From Rhynchonema sp. JSB1_4 (Eukaryota > Nematoda > Chromadorea > Monhysterida > Xyalidae), in NCBI GenBank assembly GCA_030248065.1, contig JASAMV010008188.1:1-64000 (forward strand): 64,000 nt of DNA. The letters are read 5' to 3'. The notes below the pieces were generated by a model that was given only the letters and a program-made list of their open reading frames with translations, did not search any database and was not told where the DNA came from. Shown here piece by piece: positions 34,913-48,784 of this stretch. The position numbers were made by a program, and so were the translations under genes. Numbering within the stretch: position 1 is the first letter of the stretch; each line of letters opens with the position of its first letter.

Positions 34913-37420
34913 ATTAACCATCAAATAACCTGAGCAAGTTTTTCATATCGATGTGAGAGCGAGGACCAGGCCATCTTCAAGATGAAACCAAAGCTAATAA
35001 TCGTAAGTACTCGATCTGTGCCGAGGTGTAAGAATAGCATATTTATAAGTGTGTTTTGAAGTTGACCAGCAGCTAGCATCTGACATCGGGTTTGTTGACA
35101 ATTAGCCACTTTTCTGGCTCATCCAAATTCATCCCGCAAGCGCCACAATTAATGTGCGTTATTGTTTCCAGCGCTGGCGGTACGCTGCTCATGTTGTCAT
35201 CCAACCCTGCCCTATCACCTGTGTGACTTTCTCTGTCGGTTCCCGGATTGTGAGGTGCCCCACATTGTGAATACTGGATGAGGGCAAAACCAACAATATA
35301 TGGTTGAACATTACAAAAGACAATAACGCCAGCCCCAAATTCTCGCATATCAATGTTGTTTTAAACAGCCAAACGTGTTTCACCAAAACTTTCTTGTGTC
35401 TGTGTCTACTGAATAAGGAGATTAGGTTTCTCTGGTTTGGTTTTCACAATGTAAGGTGCGTACAGGCATGTGACATCGTTGCAATTGAGAATAAACATAA
35501 TTGCAGAACAATTTTTTATTCGATTACCGCTGAAACGCTTACAGCTGACAAACACGGAACGGGAACATTGTAAAACAGAACAAAAGCATGAAACATAAAA
35601 AAGTGAATCAATTGGATATGGAATGCTCGTGAATATGAACGAACAAACGTGGTCAGACGCGCTTGAATAACTTGAATAAAACTTGAAAACTTGAATAAAA
35701 AGCAAACGAACGAACTTGAACCTATATTAATTGAAACCCGAACAAACCAGCAGCCAAAAAAGCTGTGTAAAACGCGATAAATTCCTGACAAAAGAGGAGA
35801 CATCAAACAAAACATAGCATGAAACATTGAAAATATTATGCAAAGATACAATATCTCGAAGTGATTCACACTTTTTGCGCAAAGATTGTGTCACAATAGT
35901 AGGCATAAATAGCAACCAAGTAGAAACAAACCCACAAACCCACTACACGATTTTTGGGTCGGACCCAGACTCGGATTCCTCAGACCCAGAAACATTTGTG
36001 CCTGGTGGTCACGTCCGACGGATCCCAAGTCCGAGTACAAAACAGTGGTCCGAGGATCAAAATCACGACTCCGATTCCAATGCTTTAATGCCAGGACACA
36101 CACAAGACCATACCCCGTACCAAACATCAAGTATAATTCAATCGGTTTAATGAATAGTTTACATCAATTGGTACATAACTCAAGGTGTTTGAATAAAGAT
36201 GCCGGGCTACAAATGCATTCACGGGTTCTTGTCCTCTGATAGACAAAAAAGCATGTCCACAACAGAATGATCAACGTCAGATTCGGTAAACACAATACAC
36301 ACATACAGCAGCTTGGTCACAATGAAGTTGTAGCGCAGATTCATTTCGATATCAGAAGTGCAAGTTATGAACACACACGTTCAAACACAATAGTCGCGTA
36401 CGAAGACAATACGATCACATTTGTATTCGGATAATATCAGGCCAAGCAAGCGCAACGCAAACAGATTGCAGGGAATTGTGACACAGAGTGAAATCATGGC
36501 GTGCCCCTTCAAAAAACGAATTCCTTGAGAAATCCGGACATAACACGGACACTATTCCAGTAAATGTTTGGCAAAAAATACAACAACAATGCTCATATAT
36601 GTGTGAAACATCAACGGAGATTACTTCGCCCGAACACATCACAACAACGCAGGTACACACACAGCAACGTACGGTTACAGTGTGTTGTGGTGATTCATGC
36701 AAGGGCATGATGGTGGATGCAACAGTGCGTAAAACAGCAAGTGCAAAACGGCAAGTCAATCGGCAGATCAAAGCAAATTCACTCACATAACCATCTTGAA
36801 CGAGAAACAGACTATTGCGCTCGTGGATCCAACACCGGACGCGACTCGGATTCTAACGTCGAGCGAGTTTTCAGGTGATTGTTGTTTTTGCGCGTTGCAA
36901 CGCCGGCCAATCTCGCCACGCCTCGCCACATATCAACCTGAAATAAAATTGATGGAATTTTAATGTGCTCAGGACCAAACTGTCTCATGCAACATGCGAA
37001 CGTGAAACATCAGCGATCACGCTAATCACACCAGACGGTTGTGTAGGCTTTGCATATACATCTGCCTTGAGTGCTACACTGGCGATGACTTGGTACACCG
37101 GAGAAAAGTGGATGAAATCCTCCTTTCGCTTGGTCGATCAGTGGGAAAACATAATATTTTGTGCGAGCATATAAAGCCGTGTCGTGTCCGTTCTAGCGGT
37201 GGCGCATGGCAAATTTGTGCCATCGTACTGACGATGACTTGGTGCACCGCCCATCAGATACATAGAAACTGGACGCAAAGGATCGATACATGCACACGAC
37301 GCATAAAGTAAATTAAAATAAACTTTGAACAACGAACGTTGCACTCCGACAAGATGTTGTAGTAGACCGGTGTACGTCGATTTGCCGGTGGCGGTTTGCA
37401 CAGCACAAACTCTTGGCCAT
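34913..37420. other. no supported gene
   Basis: Open frames of 100-123 codons (35516-36150, 36415-36790) overlap on both strands, have no domain and no partner exons. Two exact TGATGTTTCA-type sites occur at 36604 and 37003. Otherwise I see no RNA gene or clear repeat. Confidence 0.45.
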
Positions 37421-40400
37421 TTACAGTGAATGTCGACGCTCCTGAATATCACATGTGTGAACGTTAATAACTTTAATGGAAGAAGCAGCGACTAAAAACA
37501 AAGCCCGATATAAATAATACTTGGCGATCGGATCGGACCTGATCCAATCGATTTTGCCCCTGTGTCACGTGCACGTGTCATGTTTGAATCAAGAAAAAAT
37601 AAGGGATTTAGGCAGTTACTAATTTCGACTAAAGTTGTTCTTTTTAGGTCTGATCACAAATTTTTGTCGAAAAGAGCAACATCACTAAATCACTTATATC
37701 ATTAATGCAAGAATCGCACATGATCAAAGCATTTCTGATCTGGTCTGATCACCAAGTTTGATGCAGAGTTTCAATTGTCTTGCAATGTTCTGACATAACG
37801 TGGAACTTCCAGTGTTTTCTAACGCAAACAACTAACCATTAATTGGATTCACATTAATGGCGCTCATCGCAAGGTCGAGCTCTGGCCCAAACTGTCCATC
37901 GAGCTCTTTGAAGATATGTGTAAATTGATTCCACAGGTCGTTGACGGCTTGCAGCTGCAATAAAAGTGCATGATATGGCCGAGTTGTACATATTGCGCGC
38001 TCGGAATAGAGCTTTAGGATGACCGGAAATGTTTCTGAACCTGGTGGCCCTAATTTGCGCAGAAGGTCTTTCCAAGCATTCAGGTACTAAAACTCCTCAG
38101 GTAGATTTCCACATCAAAACCAATTGGTCTTTTCCGCACCTTTTAAGCCGGTACTAATCGATTTTAGTCAGGTTAGAAAACGAAGTCGCGTTCAGCCGAA
38201 CCCGATGGCAGCCAGGACGACAGCAAAAGGATTATGTCTCAAGGATGTGCAATCATCGTGTAGTACATACCAAGGCAACTCGCAAAAACCCGTTTATGTA
38301 TGACCAAAAAACCACTCACCCGCGTCGGACGTGCCTGCAAACCTGACGGGCCCGGCTGCGGTGTGGCTGGGGTCTGAGGCTGTTGTGTTCGCTGAAGCGT
38401 CTTGATTTGGTCCGCCAACGGTTTCAGCGCATCGCCGAGTAGGTCTGCGAAGAAACACAATTATTTCATTTGAATTGGTGTTCGAAACATCAAAAAGCCA
38501 CTATGAAAACTTTCTAATCGAAAAAGTGCGTGTGGTCACAAAACAGTGGTGAACGTGCAATGATTCAATGATGCAACGATGCAATGATGACCAAGATAGA
38601 TCCGATGACGAATTTTGATACCCACGTTGTTGGAACACAAGCCACTCACCTTCGAAGATGTGTGCAATCTTCGCGAAGTCTGAATCGGACAGCCCGCTGT
38701 TGGTGCGGCCTGAAAGTGAGCACAAGAATATACTGATGATGTGATTCCAATTCCACCTAGCACTGGCATCATATGAAACACCAGCCAGTTAGCTGCCACC
38801 ACACTGTCCGTCTGCTCACAGCAGGGTGATTGCTGTCGTGTTCCAACAAGGAAAATTGGCTAAGGCCTCATCAGTGGTGTTGTTTACCTGCAGTAGCACA
38901 GAAATGCACTAATTTGCCGTGATTGCTATCCACCGTACTCTTTCCACATCAGGTTTAAGTTCTAGTTAACAAAGGAAACCGACGCCTGAGCTGTGTTCAC
39001 CTGCTTCAAACTATCCATACCAACACAAAATGATTGCTCATGCTTTTTTACTAAAAAACATATGTGAAATTTTACTTAAAGCAAGTCAAAAGTTTCCCGT
39101 ACCATGATTGTTGTTGTCGTCAACCACATTGAAGGTAATATCGTGCGTTGCTGTGGTTCCACCATTGGGCATATCTGAATAGGCGTAAAGTCTTGGTTGG
39201 CCCCTGGTTTGTGTCAAAACACCAGTCTGATGTTTCACACAGAAATATACAATATGAATACGACCTTTTCGGTTGTCGAAAATGATGACATCAGTAAATC
39301 CAATCCTAGCACAAAAAGTCACGCGATCAAGGAGATCCAATCGACAAATTTTGATATTACATAGGAAGGTGTTGTGAAGTCGACTTTGTCGATGGTTGGG
39401 TGCAGTGCTGAGGTTGTGGGTCCGGGACATGTAGTTCCATGTATTTTGCTTATTTTTACCCATAACTGAAGAAACATCATAAACCAACCTGAAGTCGTAC
39501 CATCGTCCACATTGGCGTCTTGGCTGTCGTTGTTTGTGAGCAGGTCGGGAATGTTGGCCGGTGCGACACTGATTCCGGACTGAAAACCACGAACGCAATG
39601 AATAATGCGCATAATTGGCCAACGGTGACCGAGTTGGACCGGATGTGCAGTGCCGGGAACTATTTGTGTCATTTACATACCTATGTATTTTGATGATGCC
39701 ACTGATTCGTTCGACCTTCTCTGAACAACTTTTGAACAAAAAATTGGGGCCATCAAATCACGATGAAACTTCAACACAAGAACGGCCATGTTCAACGGCT
39801 TAGGTGTGTCGCGGGCACTATTATATGATTGCACGGCGCAAAACAGCGGTGTGAAAGTGTATAGAATTGTCCAGCTCACCTTGATGGCCCGAATGCATTC
39901 TTCGTATGTACGATGCAATTGATGCACCCAGGTGCTCGGCTTTAACCGGAGTCGACGTGCGACCTCGTCACGAAGGATACACCAAGCCCTGTTTGCCGTG
40001 TCCATATCCTCCTCGCCCTGTTTTCGCCCGTCAACCACTACCCGAAACACTCCCCGCTGCTGCAGTGGCACAAATCGAATGAAGTTTCTGGCGCCGATAT
40101 CAAAGATCAAAGTGGCCCTGGCATCTTGAGCTGAAAAAATATGGCTAATGGTTTTGTCGTCAAATCATCTCGTCAAAGAAAGTCATCGAACACATGAGCC
40201 CCAAATGAGCGCGAAAACTAACATATGTGTTCGACGACTTTATTTGACGAGATGATTTAACCACATTACTATAGGCCAAAAATATGCGCCTACTGTATGT
40301 ATGTATGCGTATGCAGATGCAACCGATGCTGACGAACTCTGTGAGTCTAATTATTTTAGGCGAGCATAAAACTTGTCTTTTCTCTTTGGAGTTTTCTTTG

Positions 40401-43400
40401 GCTCTCAGGCGCAGTGGCGGATCCAGCTCATGGGGCCAAACCCCAAAAGTCATTTTTTCTAGTGCATGTTTGATTTTTCCGAAATCGTTGTGTCTGGTGC
40501 TCGCTTATAATTGGGCGATTTAAAGCTAGATACCATACTTATGAGCATGTGCGCGTATAGCGCGCGAAATCTATGCACTTTTTGCGAGCGCGACAGTCAA
40601 ATTTCAATGATACCATAAATATGGGTGTATCTGACGCGCGAAGCGCGCAATTTGTGGACTTTTGAAGCATATTAGAGTGAAAATCCTACGCTTTAAAGGT
40701 TTTTCCTTCTTTTCACCGAAATGGTGACCTCCTTTCAGGGGCCAATTTGACCAAAGAAGGATCTATGTAGGTCCCCTGGATCCGCCAGGGAGGGATTAGT
40801 TTGACTGCATTAGTTGCGCGCATCGCCCTAGCCATTCGAATCAACTAAATCCGTCATGTATTCTGCCTGCTAAGGCCACCCTGTGTAACCAAATTGGGGG
40901 TATTCTTGAGACACCCTGTGTAGGTACATAACATAGATGCAAATTACATTGGTGCAAAAATAAAACAAACAATGAACAGGAGGAACATACCCGACAGTTG
41001 CTTGTCCACGTGTGACACGTAGAAGATGAACTGCCATCGTGCTGAGTTCGGTGTGGGTCGCATCGCCGTACGAGCCGTGTCTCCGCGCGCCGTCTGCGCC
41101 GATCGCGGTAGTCGCGCCAATCTGAAAAATGATGTTCAGTTTTTTATATGTGCACAACACCATCGCTGAGCACCCATGCACGTGCACGCATCCACGTCAC
41201 AGGATAAAACTATAGTTTTGCCTTTTCGTGGTGACATGATTGGAAGACACTTTCAACATTTTCTGTCATCATGAGGAACTGCGAAACTACGTAACAAGCT
41301 ATACATATGTACATAGGCAGATTGGGAACCAAAAATTGTTGGTCTCTATGATCGATGTTTTATTGTATGCGGTCACTATCAAGAGGCCACTGTAATTCAA
41401 TGGAAAGCAATAAATGCACTTACGAAGTTGGTGGAGCTGTTCGATTCACATGACTTTGATTTGACGTCGTGGGGTGCACTCGTGTTGGAGTCCGAACAGC
41501 AGGACGATTTGCAGTAGAGGCACTGGAGCTGCTGCAAATAACGGTCCGGTCTTGCCTTGATTTTACGCCACTTTCCGCGCACTGGCGGTCAATATGTACC
41601 GGAGTCACTCATGCCACCGGTGCCAACCTGCGAAAAATCTTGGGAAAAAACTTCAACATCAATACAAATTAGAGAGGTCAAAAAACCGCCAAACATTTTT
41701 GCGCCAATCACCCGTCCGGACCAATCGTCAAGTTTGCAACCGGTGTCATTTTTTATGTTGACAGACTGCATTTACGAAATTCTTCCTTCAGCATATTGCC
41801 TTTTAAACTTAAATTTAAATTTAAATTCAAATCGCACTTACGTTGTGGTGTTTTGCGTGTCGTTGGTAGTATTTACTCGAATTGCGTGTCTGAAAAAGAT
41901 CACAGAGGATGTGTTGTTGCACCATGTCTGTCCAGCAGAGCACGTGCCACAACAACGTTTTCGCGACGCGACCGTGCTTTATATCAACAGATTGACAGTT
42001 AGCATTATGGAGACAATTATACCGCATTTTTCCTTATAAAAGATTGGACAGTCGGCGTTTATTAGGAGAAATAAGTGGGGTCCACCGTCAAAAGTTTCGC
42101 AATTAACACTGCGCGTGGTGATCGGTTCGAATAAGTCCGTTATCATATTTTTCATGAAGTATACACGTCTTCGAAGTTTACAGATGCCACTGTAATCTCA
42201 ATGAACCGGGAAGTTATTCCCAAACAAAAGTTATTCGTTCAGGAAAAGCAAATTTTACGCTGGTCAGAATGACCAGTACAGATCCGATCCGATGAGATGT
42301 CCAAGTGTGACTGACGAAAGGCCGGGGGCCAAGAAACATGGTTGAATGCACTTGCCGGTCAATCCAATCCAGCAATTGCATCACGAACACATAGGTGTCG
42401 GTTGTGTCATCATCACCTTCTTCACGCAATGGATTGCGTATCCGGTCGGTCGGACGGTAATTGACCGGTGGACTCAATTGCTGAAACATGGCAGCTAATG
42501 TGCAACGCGGAAAACAGGCTGTTGCCGCACCACAGGGTTAGAAAAAATTCATCAGTGATGCGTCTGGTTGACGGGGTAGCGTGTCAGATTACAAAAATGG
42601 CATACATTCGCCGCACACCCATAACGTGAAACGACAGTTGGGTTAGCCATAATCGTCGTTAACCCTAAATTAGAACTTTATAGCTACTGCATGCGTAAAT
42701 ACAGTGAATATTCTTCATGATGAAACAAAGTGCGAATCCCGACCGATCGAGGTTGATTGCAGCGAGAGTATTCTACCGTACAAAATACATGGACAAAGTT
42801 GTATACAAGCCACAAAGTTCACACACCAGCATCTGATGCGACACGAACGAGCGTTTTTCGGCGAACACACCCGATTCGCACAACGCGCGCGCCCGATTGT
42901 AGATTGATTCGGGAGTCTCCTGCCGGTGCACTATTACGACACGGATGGGCAAAGTCGGCAGAGTGTCGTAGTCGACGTTCATTTCCGCTGGCGGTCGTTC
43001 AGTTGATAACAGGTCGAACACCTCAATGAGCGCAGCGCGGTTGCCCGCCGTCAGCTGTCGGCTCAGATGTTCATCTGAAACCTTGTGATGTTTCAATCTG
43101 GTGAGTGAGTAGTGCGGAGTCTACATTGAACGACCTGGAGCCAAATGTGAAGGCTTGTCATTGGCGCATTCGCACCGGCGCGATGGCCTGGTGCACTGGC
43201 TGAACAGGCAAAAACGTGCAATTAGAAACGCGCTCCGCTCCCAACTCTACAGTTTTTCTGAGAGCAGCATCTTGCGATAGCGTTGATGCATTAAATTTTT
43301 TGACCAGTGTATAAATACATACATATAATGTTCCCAACGTGAAGTGAGGCAGCCTTTACCCTGTAGCTGAAACAATGGTAAAAAAATCAGTGCCGCAATC

Positions 43401-46400
43401 TATGACATAATTTCGCGGATGCCCAGCATCTGCTAAAAGTTGATTATTATGCCCCTGGTTACATGATTCCAACAGCACGTGCGCAAGCCTGCGCTTGCTG
43501 TACGAATTTTAGCCGATTGCCGGAGCTTTCTGCATGGAGTCCCGGGAGCTCTTACCAGAGATAAGTGGAAAATTATTCGAAAACGATTCGTAATGGAGCC
43601 TCTGGCGACCTCTATTCCGGGAAGGGGGCATCAACTAAAGTCTGTTCAGATTGACAATAATTCCCTTGCCACTTACCGGTAATCGTCGAAGGACAACGAT
43701 GAATGAATATTATTTCGCATGGCTTTGCCCTCGGGCCCTTTTGCTGAGCAATTGACGTTGGTGGTTGTTGTCCACCCCCATTCTGTTGTTGTCTGCGCCC
43801 GCCTCCGGCATCAGTTTGTCCCGTTTGGCTGCCAGATGCGGAGCCAGACGACCCTGATGCCAACGACTGAGAACCGGAACCAAAACCGGTAGTTGACCCA
43901 GAATTGGAGCCGCCGGGAGGCCCACATCTGCAAATCAACATGACTAAAATGAGAACACATTCTGCGGCCCCAAATTTGGGACCGGTGACACTCTCTTGCA
44001 GAGGAACCTAAAGGTAAGGCAGACTGCATAACATTAATTCCGGCCTGATTGGTAAAAAATGAGTTGATCTGAGTTTCTCAATGGACTCGTAAGACAGACC
44101 CAAAATGATCAACTTTTTAGGCTGGCCGAAATTAGTAGTTCAAAATAAACAATGCCACGTGATCAAAGCGGATCCGCCACGATCCAGATAACAAAGCTTG
44201 ATATTCTCCTATTTGCTACGGTTATCAAGGTTCTTAGCTGAAGAACGAAAACTTTCGCTAATGAAGCGCAATGTCAAAAATAGAACTGACGTGATTGGCT
44301 GAGGTTCATGCGCACGTTGATCATTCAAGAAACAGTCATGCGCTACGATCGGCAGCTCTGGTTCTTCGGGAGCACCCTGAAATAGAAATTGTTAACTTCT
44401 ACGGACAGGGCTTATGTTGTTTGTTCAGGTGAAAACTCTTTTTCTCAGATAAATCTGGGATAAAAGCATAAAATATATAAATACTTAGATAAACAAACAT
44501 TTTCATCTGGCACTTTAGTCTTCGCCGTCGGTGATTTCAAGCGCTCCACATGATATTGAAGCTCGACGTCTGGTAGACAGCTGTCCCATTCCAAATTATC
44601 GACTTCGTCCGTATGCTGACGACGTTTATGCTGCAAAAAACTTGCTCAAATTCCTCGAGATAAGGACAAAAATATATGGTTTAAACAATTTAGCATGTGT
44701 TTGAGCAGTTTTGTCACTTTTTTAACAACACCTAGCAAAATTTCTGGCTGTCTGCCTTGGCAGTTTGTCATAAAGCTGGCCCCTTAAGAACCGGGCACAT
44801 CCGTGGCTTCCCTCTGTCGTGTGATGTTTCAATATGTACACAACCAAGCAGTTGGCTAGTTGGGTGCCATATTCAAATTCAAAGCACAAAAACGGGTAGC
44901 ACAAACCAATTTGTGGAGCAAAGCAATTCGGGCAAGTAGATCGTCACGACACAATCGAGTTGGCTCGCCACTCTTTTTCGATGGGGAGTACACGAACCGG
45001 ATCAGAAGATGGTCGTCATGGACGGACTGAAAATGAAATCAACATTTGTTTTGGTGTTTTGGACGTTTGACAACTCGATCCACATGCTGATTGAGGCAAG
45101 CAAGGATACAACAAGCACATATAAGAAGACACACAAACTGGTACTATCACGCTGAAAAGTCACACCTCTAAAATGGTAGCAACTCAAACGCGTAAAAATT
45201 TTAGCAAAACACCAACCGTCAGCTGAACTCCAATTTTGTCAGCGGGATCTTTCGTTTGTACCAGCCAAGTGGGCGGGCTCAACAACCGATTATGCATCAA
45301 CGTCGTCAGGATCGCCTGCAGTTCGTTCCAGCACAATTCCTCGGCTGCAAAAAAATAATTGCACGTCGCTTGAAATATTGATGGGCCGTTAGAAACTGGG
45401 AAACAACAAACCTGACTGTTGTTGTACGTGTCGTTTCGGCCGATTCTCAACTCCTGATTCTTGATCAGAAACTGTCCGTTGTCGTTTATGCGACCGTCGA
45501 GGCTGAACGAAAAGTGGCGTCACTATTGATGGACGGGCCTACATACATGCCAAAAATTAGCGGCAACGCTATTTCAGACGCATGTAAGAGCCGTGTCACA
45601 AAATACAGTGTTTTTAGTGATGAACACATGCGAATTACAGTACCCAGGTGAGGCTTTCTGTCTGTGATGCCATTCCTTTTGGCCTTGGTCATACGAGTGC
45701 GTTTGATCACCTGACCGCGATATAGCCTGTCTTCCACAACATGGCTCAAAGGAATTGTCACCGAATAACAGTGATAAAAACAAATGTATATTCATAATAA
45801 CACGCAGCGACTTTGGTGACGCGCTTTTCACAACAATTATAGCATGTGTGCATATGGTTTTCCCTTTTCGACTTGTTTTCGCAGAGACGGGCGGTGCCCG
45901 AGTCAAGTCATGGTCAGTGCGAATGCACAACACTGCCGCGTGACCACTCAATACATACGACCTGGATATTTACAACAAAATATTTTTTTCTGACCGATTG
46001 GCAAAATTCCTCATCATTGCTCTTCCATGGCAATGCAATCGGAACACGGCTAGCGGCGTTGTCTTTTCCGTAGATCGGACTGGGCGGCTGAAATTAACAA
46101 TCAGACCATTTGATCCGACAAAGTTGCAGATGCAGCGCCACGAACATGACAATATGGTCAAGGTAAGCGATCTGTCTGGCTTAGAGCGTGCAAACAATCT
46201 GATGGCAAAACAGCACGCAAGACCAGGTAATCGTCCGTCAGCGCGCCATGCAGTTACTCAAATGGACAAGTTTGTTGCCACGTCATTCTGATAGTGCTGT
46301 CTGTATAAAACTCGCACGCAATTCGTCCTAATTGCTGGTCTCGGTGGAGGAAGAGGGAGTGCAGGCAAATTTTAACTGATTTTCTGCATCTCTATGAAAC

Positions 46401-47937
46401 ATCACCCGACAATTTCATGTCAGTTCGAGCACTGCTACCCGACAGCTGCCCAGAAATTCAAAATAATATAAATAACGAGTTTTAGAAACATACCTGCCAA
46501 TATTCAACATCCATAGCTGCGCTTGAATACTGATCGATTCCCTGTTGCGATGGATGTGGATCGCACGCATTCGACAGAAGCTGCAATGGGAAAACGATAA
46601 CATATAACTAGTTGTCAGCAGTTGTCCGATGTTTCAGTATTCAGCTCTTCAGACCGATCAGATCTGGCCACATATTCGGACCCTTGATAACACACGGATG
46701 TCCCGGGCTTCAGGTGAGATGTCAGGTGACAATGGATGATGGTAAACACGAAGACGGATGATGCAGTGTAGCTAACTAGGCAACTTTTAGCTAGCTAACT
46801 GACTAAACTTGCACAAAACGCAATAGATGACCACAAAGTGAAAAAACGAAAAAATACCGCGCATACCTGAGCTTGACTGAGCACACCGATGTCGGAACCA
46901 GATTGTGAAATGGCCGATTCACTCACGGTAATACCCGACTGCGTGTCACATTGGATACTGGATTGGCGCCGCACCTGGAAATTGAGGCCCACCGTATGTT
47001 TTGCACACTCGTCATTATTTACAGCACACTATCTAATAGTCCTCGAGTTATTCGGTCGCTATGCGATTATCCGCGGTTATCGACAATTCTGATGTTTCAT
47101 GAACGGACAACAAATGCACTACGTCGCCGTGTATGGTAGCAGGATGAGTTACGGTATGCACATAAATCGGTGCTTTATAGGCCTCATAAACCAGTGTGAG
47201 TGCGACACAATGCGTGAGTCGAAAAACTTGTTTGTCATGTGATAGTGTTTCTCAAGATTCGATCTGACCTAATATTATTATTATTACAAAATAATTGCTA
47301 GCACGAAATAAATAATAGAAGCTGAGCAAAAAGCCATGGCAACGATCTGTGTACTCGCCTCGATTGAACTAGCAGAATTAGCCACACACCCGGACATGTG
47401 AATCAAGCTGGACAACGAGTTGAGACCACCATTCTGAAAAGGACTGGATGAACTTTTACTTTACGTTCCCACATCAACACGCCACAAACTGGAACTGACA
47501 TGTGATCATCGACGGAAGAAGTGGTAAACGACCTAACAAATAATCCGCTGGCTGAATGATTTCACACAGGATTCCACATCTATGAACTATGAACACTGCA
47601 CTCGATTACTTACACGAACAAAACAAGTGTTGACGTTAGATTTTTAGGGTCAATCCTGCTGGTCAAACATTCTGGCAGAAAAGTCAACGTTCTCATGCTC
47701 AATGTCACCAAGCCATAGTTGCTGGCGTGGACATGTTAATTGGGTAAAACAGTCTTTATGGGTCTTTGAAAGAACACTCACGTGGTTGACTCGTAAGCAC
47801 GCCAGCTCTTGATCATTGAGGTAGATACGAATGTTGCCAGTGACCAATGCGTCCACAGTGCACCAGCAGTGAAGCTTCACGAACGCGTTGTCGAAATGCG
47901 GATCAAGTCGCTTTGGCAGAATCGCGACATCAGTCAC
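37421..47937 (-). CDS. exon-rich gene for a Ser/Thr/Gln-rich protein of unknown function
   Basis: I do not recognise this protein. Exons supported by splice sites and open frames are 47782-47937, 47359-47433, 46867-46974, 46494-46580, one near 45644-45720, 45412-45502, 45217-45344, 44499-44630, 44291-44376, 43677-43927, 42827-43074, 42352-42480, 41842-41889, 41424-41531, 40991-41121, 39880-40130, 39489-39579, 39103-39174, 38650-38709, 38320-38444, 37853-37954 and 37421-37441 (TAA). Phases agree from 45217 down to 42352 and from 41842 to the stop. Joins around 45.4-45.7 and 41.9-42.3 kb are unresolved. Features are a Gly/Ser/Gln-rich linker (exon 43677), an Asn/Thr-rich stretch (41424-41889), a compact basic segment (RAWCILRDEVARRLRLKPST, exon 39880), a Pro/Gln-rich stretch and a helical C-end (ELDLAMSAIN then ERRHSL). 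No signal peptide or membrane span was seen. A transcription or signalling scaffold is possible, not shown. The 5' end is unknown. Confidence 0.55.
40162..40258. mobile_element. 97-bp foldback element in an intron
   Basis: AAATCATCTCGTCAAAGAAA at the left pairs with the right end (TTTATTTGACGAGATGATTT), and the inner GTCATCGAACACATG pairs with CATATGTGTTCGACGAC. It leaves a loop of about 25 nt. It lies in the intron 40131-40990 of the minus-strand unknown gene. No ORF. Confidence 0.7.
40412..40788. mobile_element. non-autonomous element with CAGTGGCGGATCCAG ends
   Basis: It begins CAGTGGCGGATCCAG and ends CTGGATCCGCCAG, in the same intron as the foldback at 40162. CAGxGGCGGATC-type ends are common among animal hAT-like non-autonomous elements; I use that as a class hint only. 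Adjacent GGGGCC and GGCCCC blocks extend the inverted repeat. It has no transposase. Confidence 0.65.
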
Positions 47938-48144
47938 CTGTGAACAAGATTATGAGAGATGAACGTTCTATCAAGCGTGATGCAACCTACTTTACACAAA
48001 TTTAGTAACACCTGAATTCTGCATTGCAACCACAGTACGGAATAAAGTAGATATTTCCACTGCTGGCTTGGTTGGAATGTGCACGTGTGGTGCAGTCGAC
48101 CCTCACTATGGTGAGCCTCCAAAAATGAATTATACCTACGTATA

Positions 48145-48496
48145 CATAGTCCAACCACGAGCTCATGAGACGACTTTTTTTAAAGCTTGCTTGGCCAGAT
48201 TCAAAAATCGACTCGAAAAGCAAAAGAAAGAGAATGGGCTGAGAGAGATAATAACAAGTTCCAACTGGCTGTCCTCAATTTGTTGCGTGCTTACGCGAAC
48301 AGCACCATTATTCAACACACAAATGTTGAGGGAGTCAAAAGGGAATTTACGCACCGAGGTGGAGAGCGTATTTTTTTACTTAATACCAGCGTTTCTCTTT
48401 CTTTCGCTTCCGAAATACAAGTGGAACCGGAACATTATTGGATCCGCACAATCCAACATCAAAAAAGTCGTCTCATGAGCTCGTGGTTGGACTATA
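48145..48496. mobile_element. family C MITE, copy 2
   Basis: The ends are inverted for about 35 nt: TAGTCCAACCACGAGCTCAT at the left and ATGAGCTCGTGGTTGGACTA at the right, with AGACGACTTTTTT just inside. The interior has ATTCAAAAATCGACTCGAAA and GAAAGAGAATGG blocks like copy 1 at 34183. It ends four bases before family B copy 2. Confidence 0.75.
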
Positions 48497-48499
48497 TGT

Positions 48500-48784
48500 A
48501 TGGGCAATCCATCGGCTCATGGCACTTTTTATACACACAGCGCATGCAGCAGCGCACGCCATTTTCTAAAACAAAATGTACACTTTGAGCGAGTGGCATA
48601 CGTTAATGACCGCTTTTTAATTTATCCGGTTTTTATTTGCCGCTTGCCATAACACTTTTCTGCATTGTTGCAAAATTTGGGGATGTTTCAACGGTTAACT
48701 GCAGAAAATAGATGCATTCATTGACGGCAGTAATGCAGTATGCAGCGTGTGCGTGCGAGTGCCATGAGCTGGCGGATTGCCTAT
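48500..48784. mobile_element. family B MITE, copy 2
   Basis: It begins GGGCAATCCATCGGCTCATG and ends ATGAGCTGGCGGATTGCCTA, with TA on both sides. The interior matches copies at 19619 and 55902 almost throughout (AAATTTGGGGATGTTTCAAC, then TGCATTCATTGACGGCAGTA). There is no coding capacity; the 133-codon ORF across it is chance. Confidence 0.8.

Noticed and set aside
35827..36150. 107-codon acidic plus-strand ORF
   Set aside because: It is rich in Asp/Ser with an antisense ORF of similar length; no splice sites or homology seen.
39086..39739. 217-codon minus-strand ORF
   Set aside because: It reads through introns between exons 39103-39174 and 39489-39579, which have better splice-supported frames.
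41557..42039. 160-codon plus-strand ORF
   Set aside because: It overlaps minus-strand exons 41842-41889 and intron sequence, ends in low-complexity Leu-Asn repeats and has no domain.
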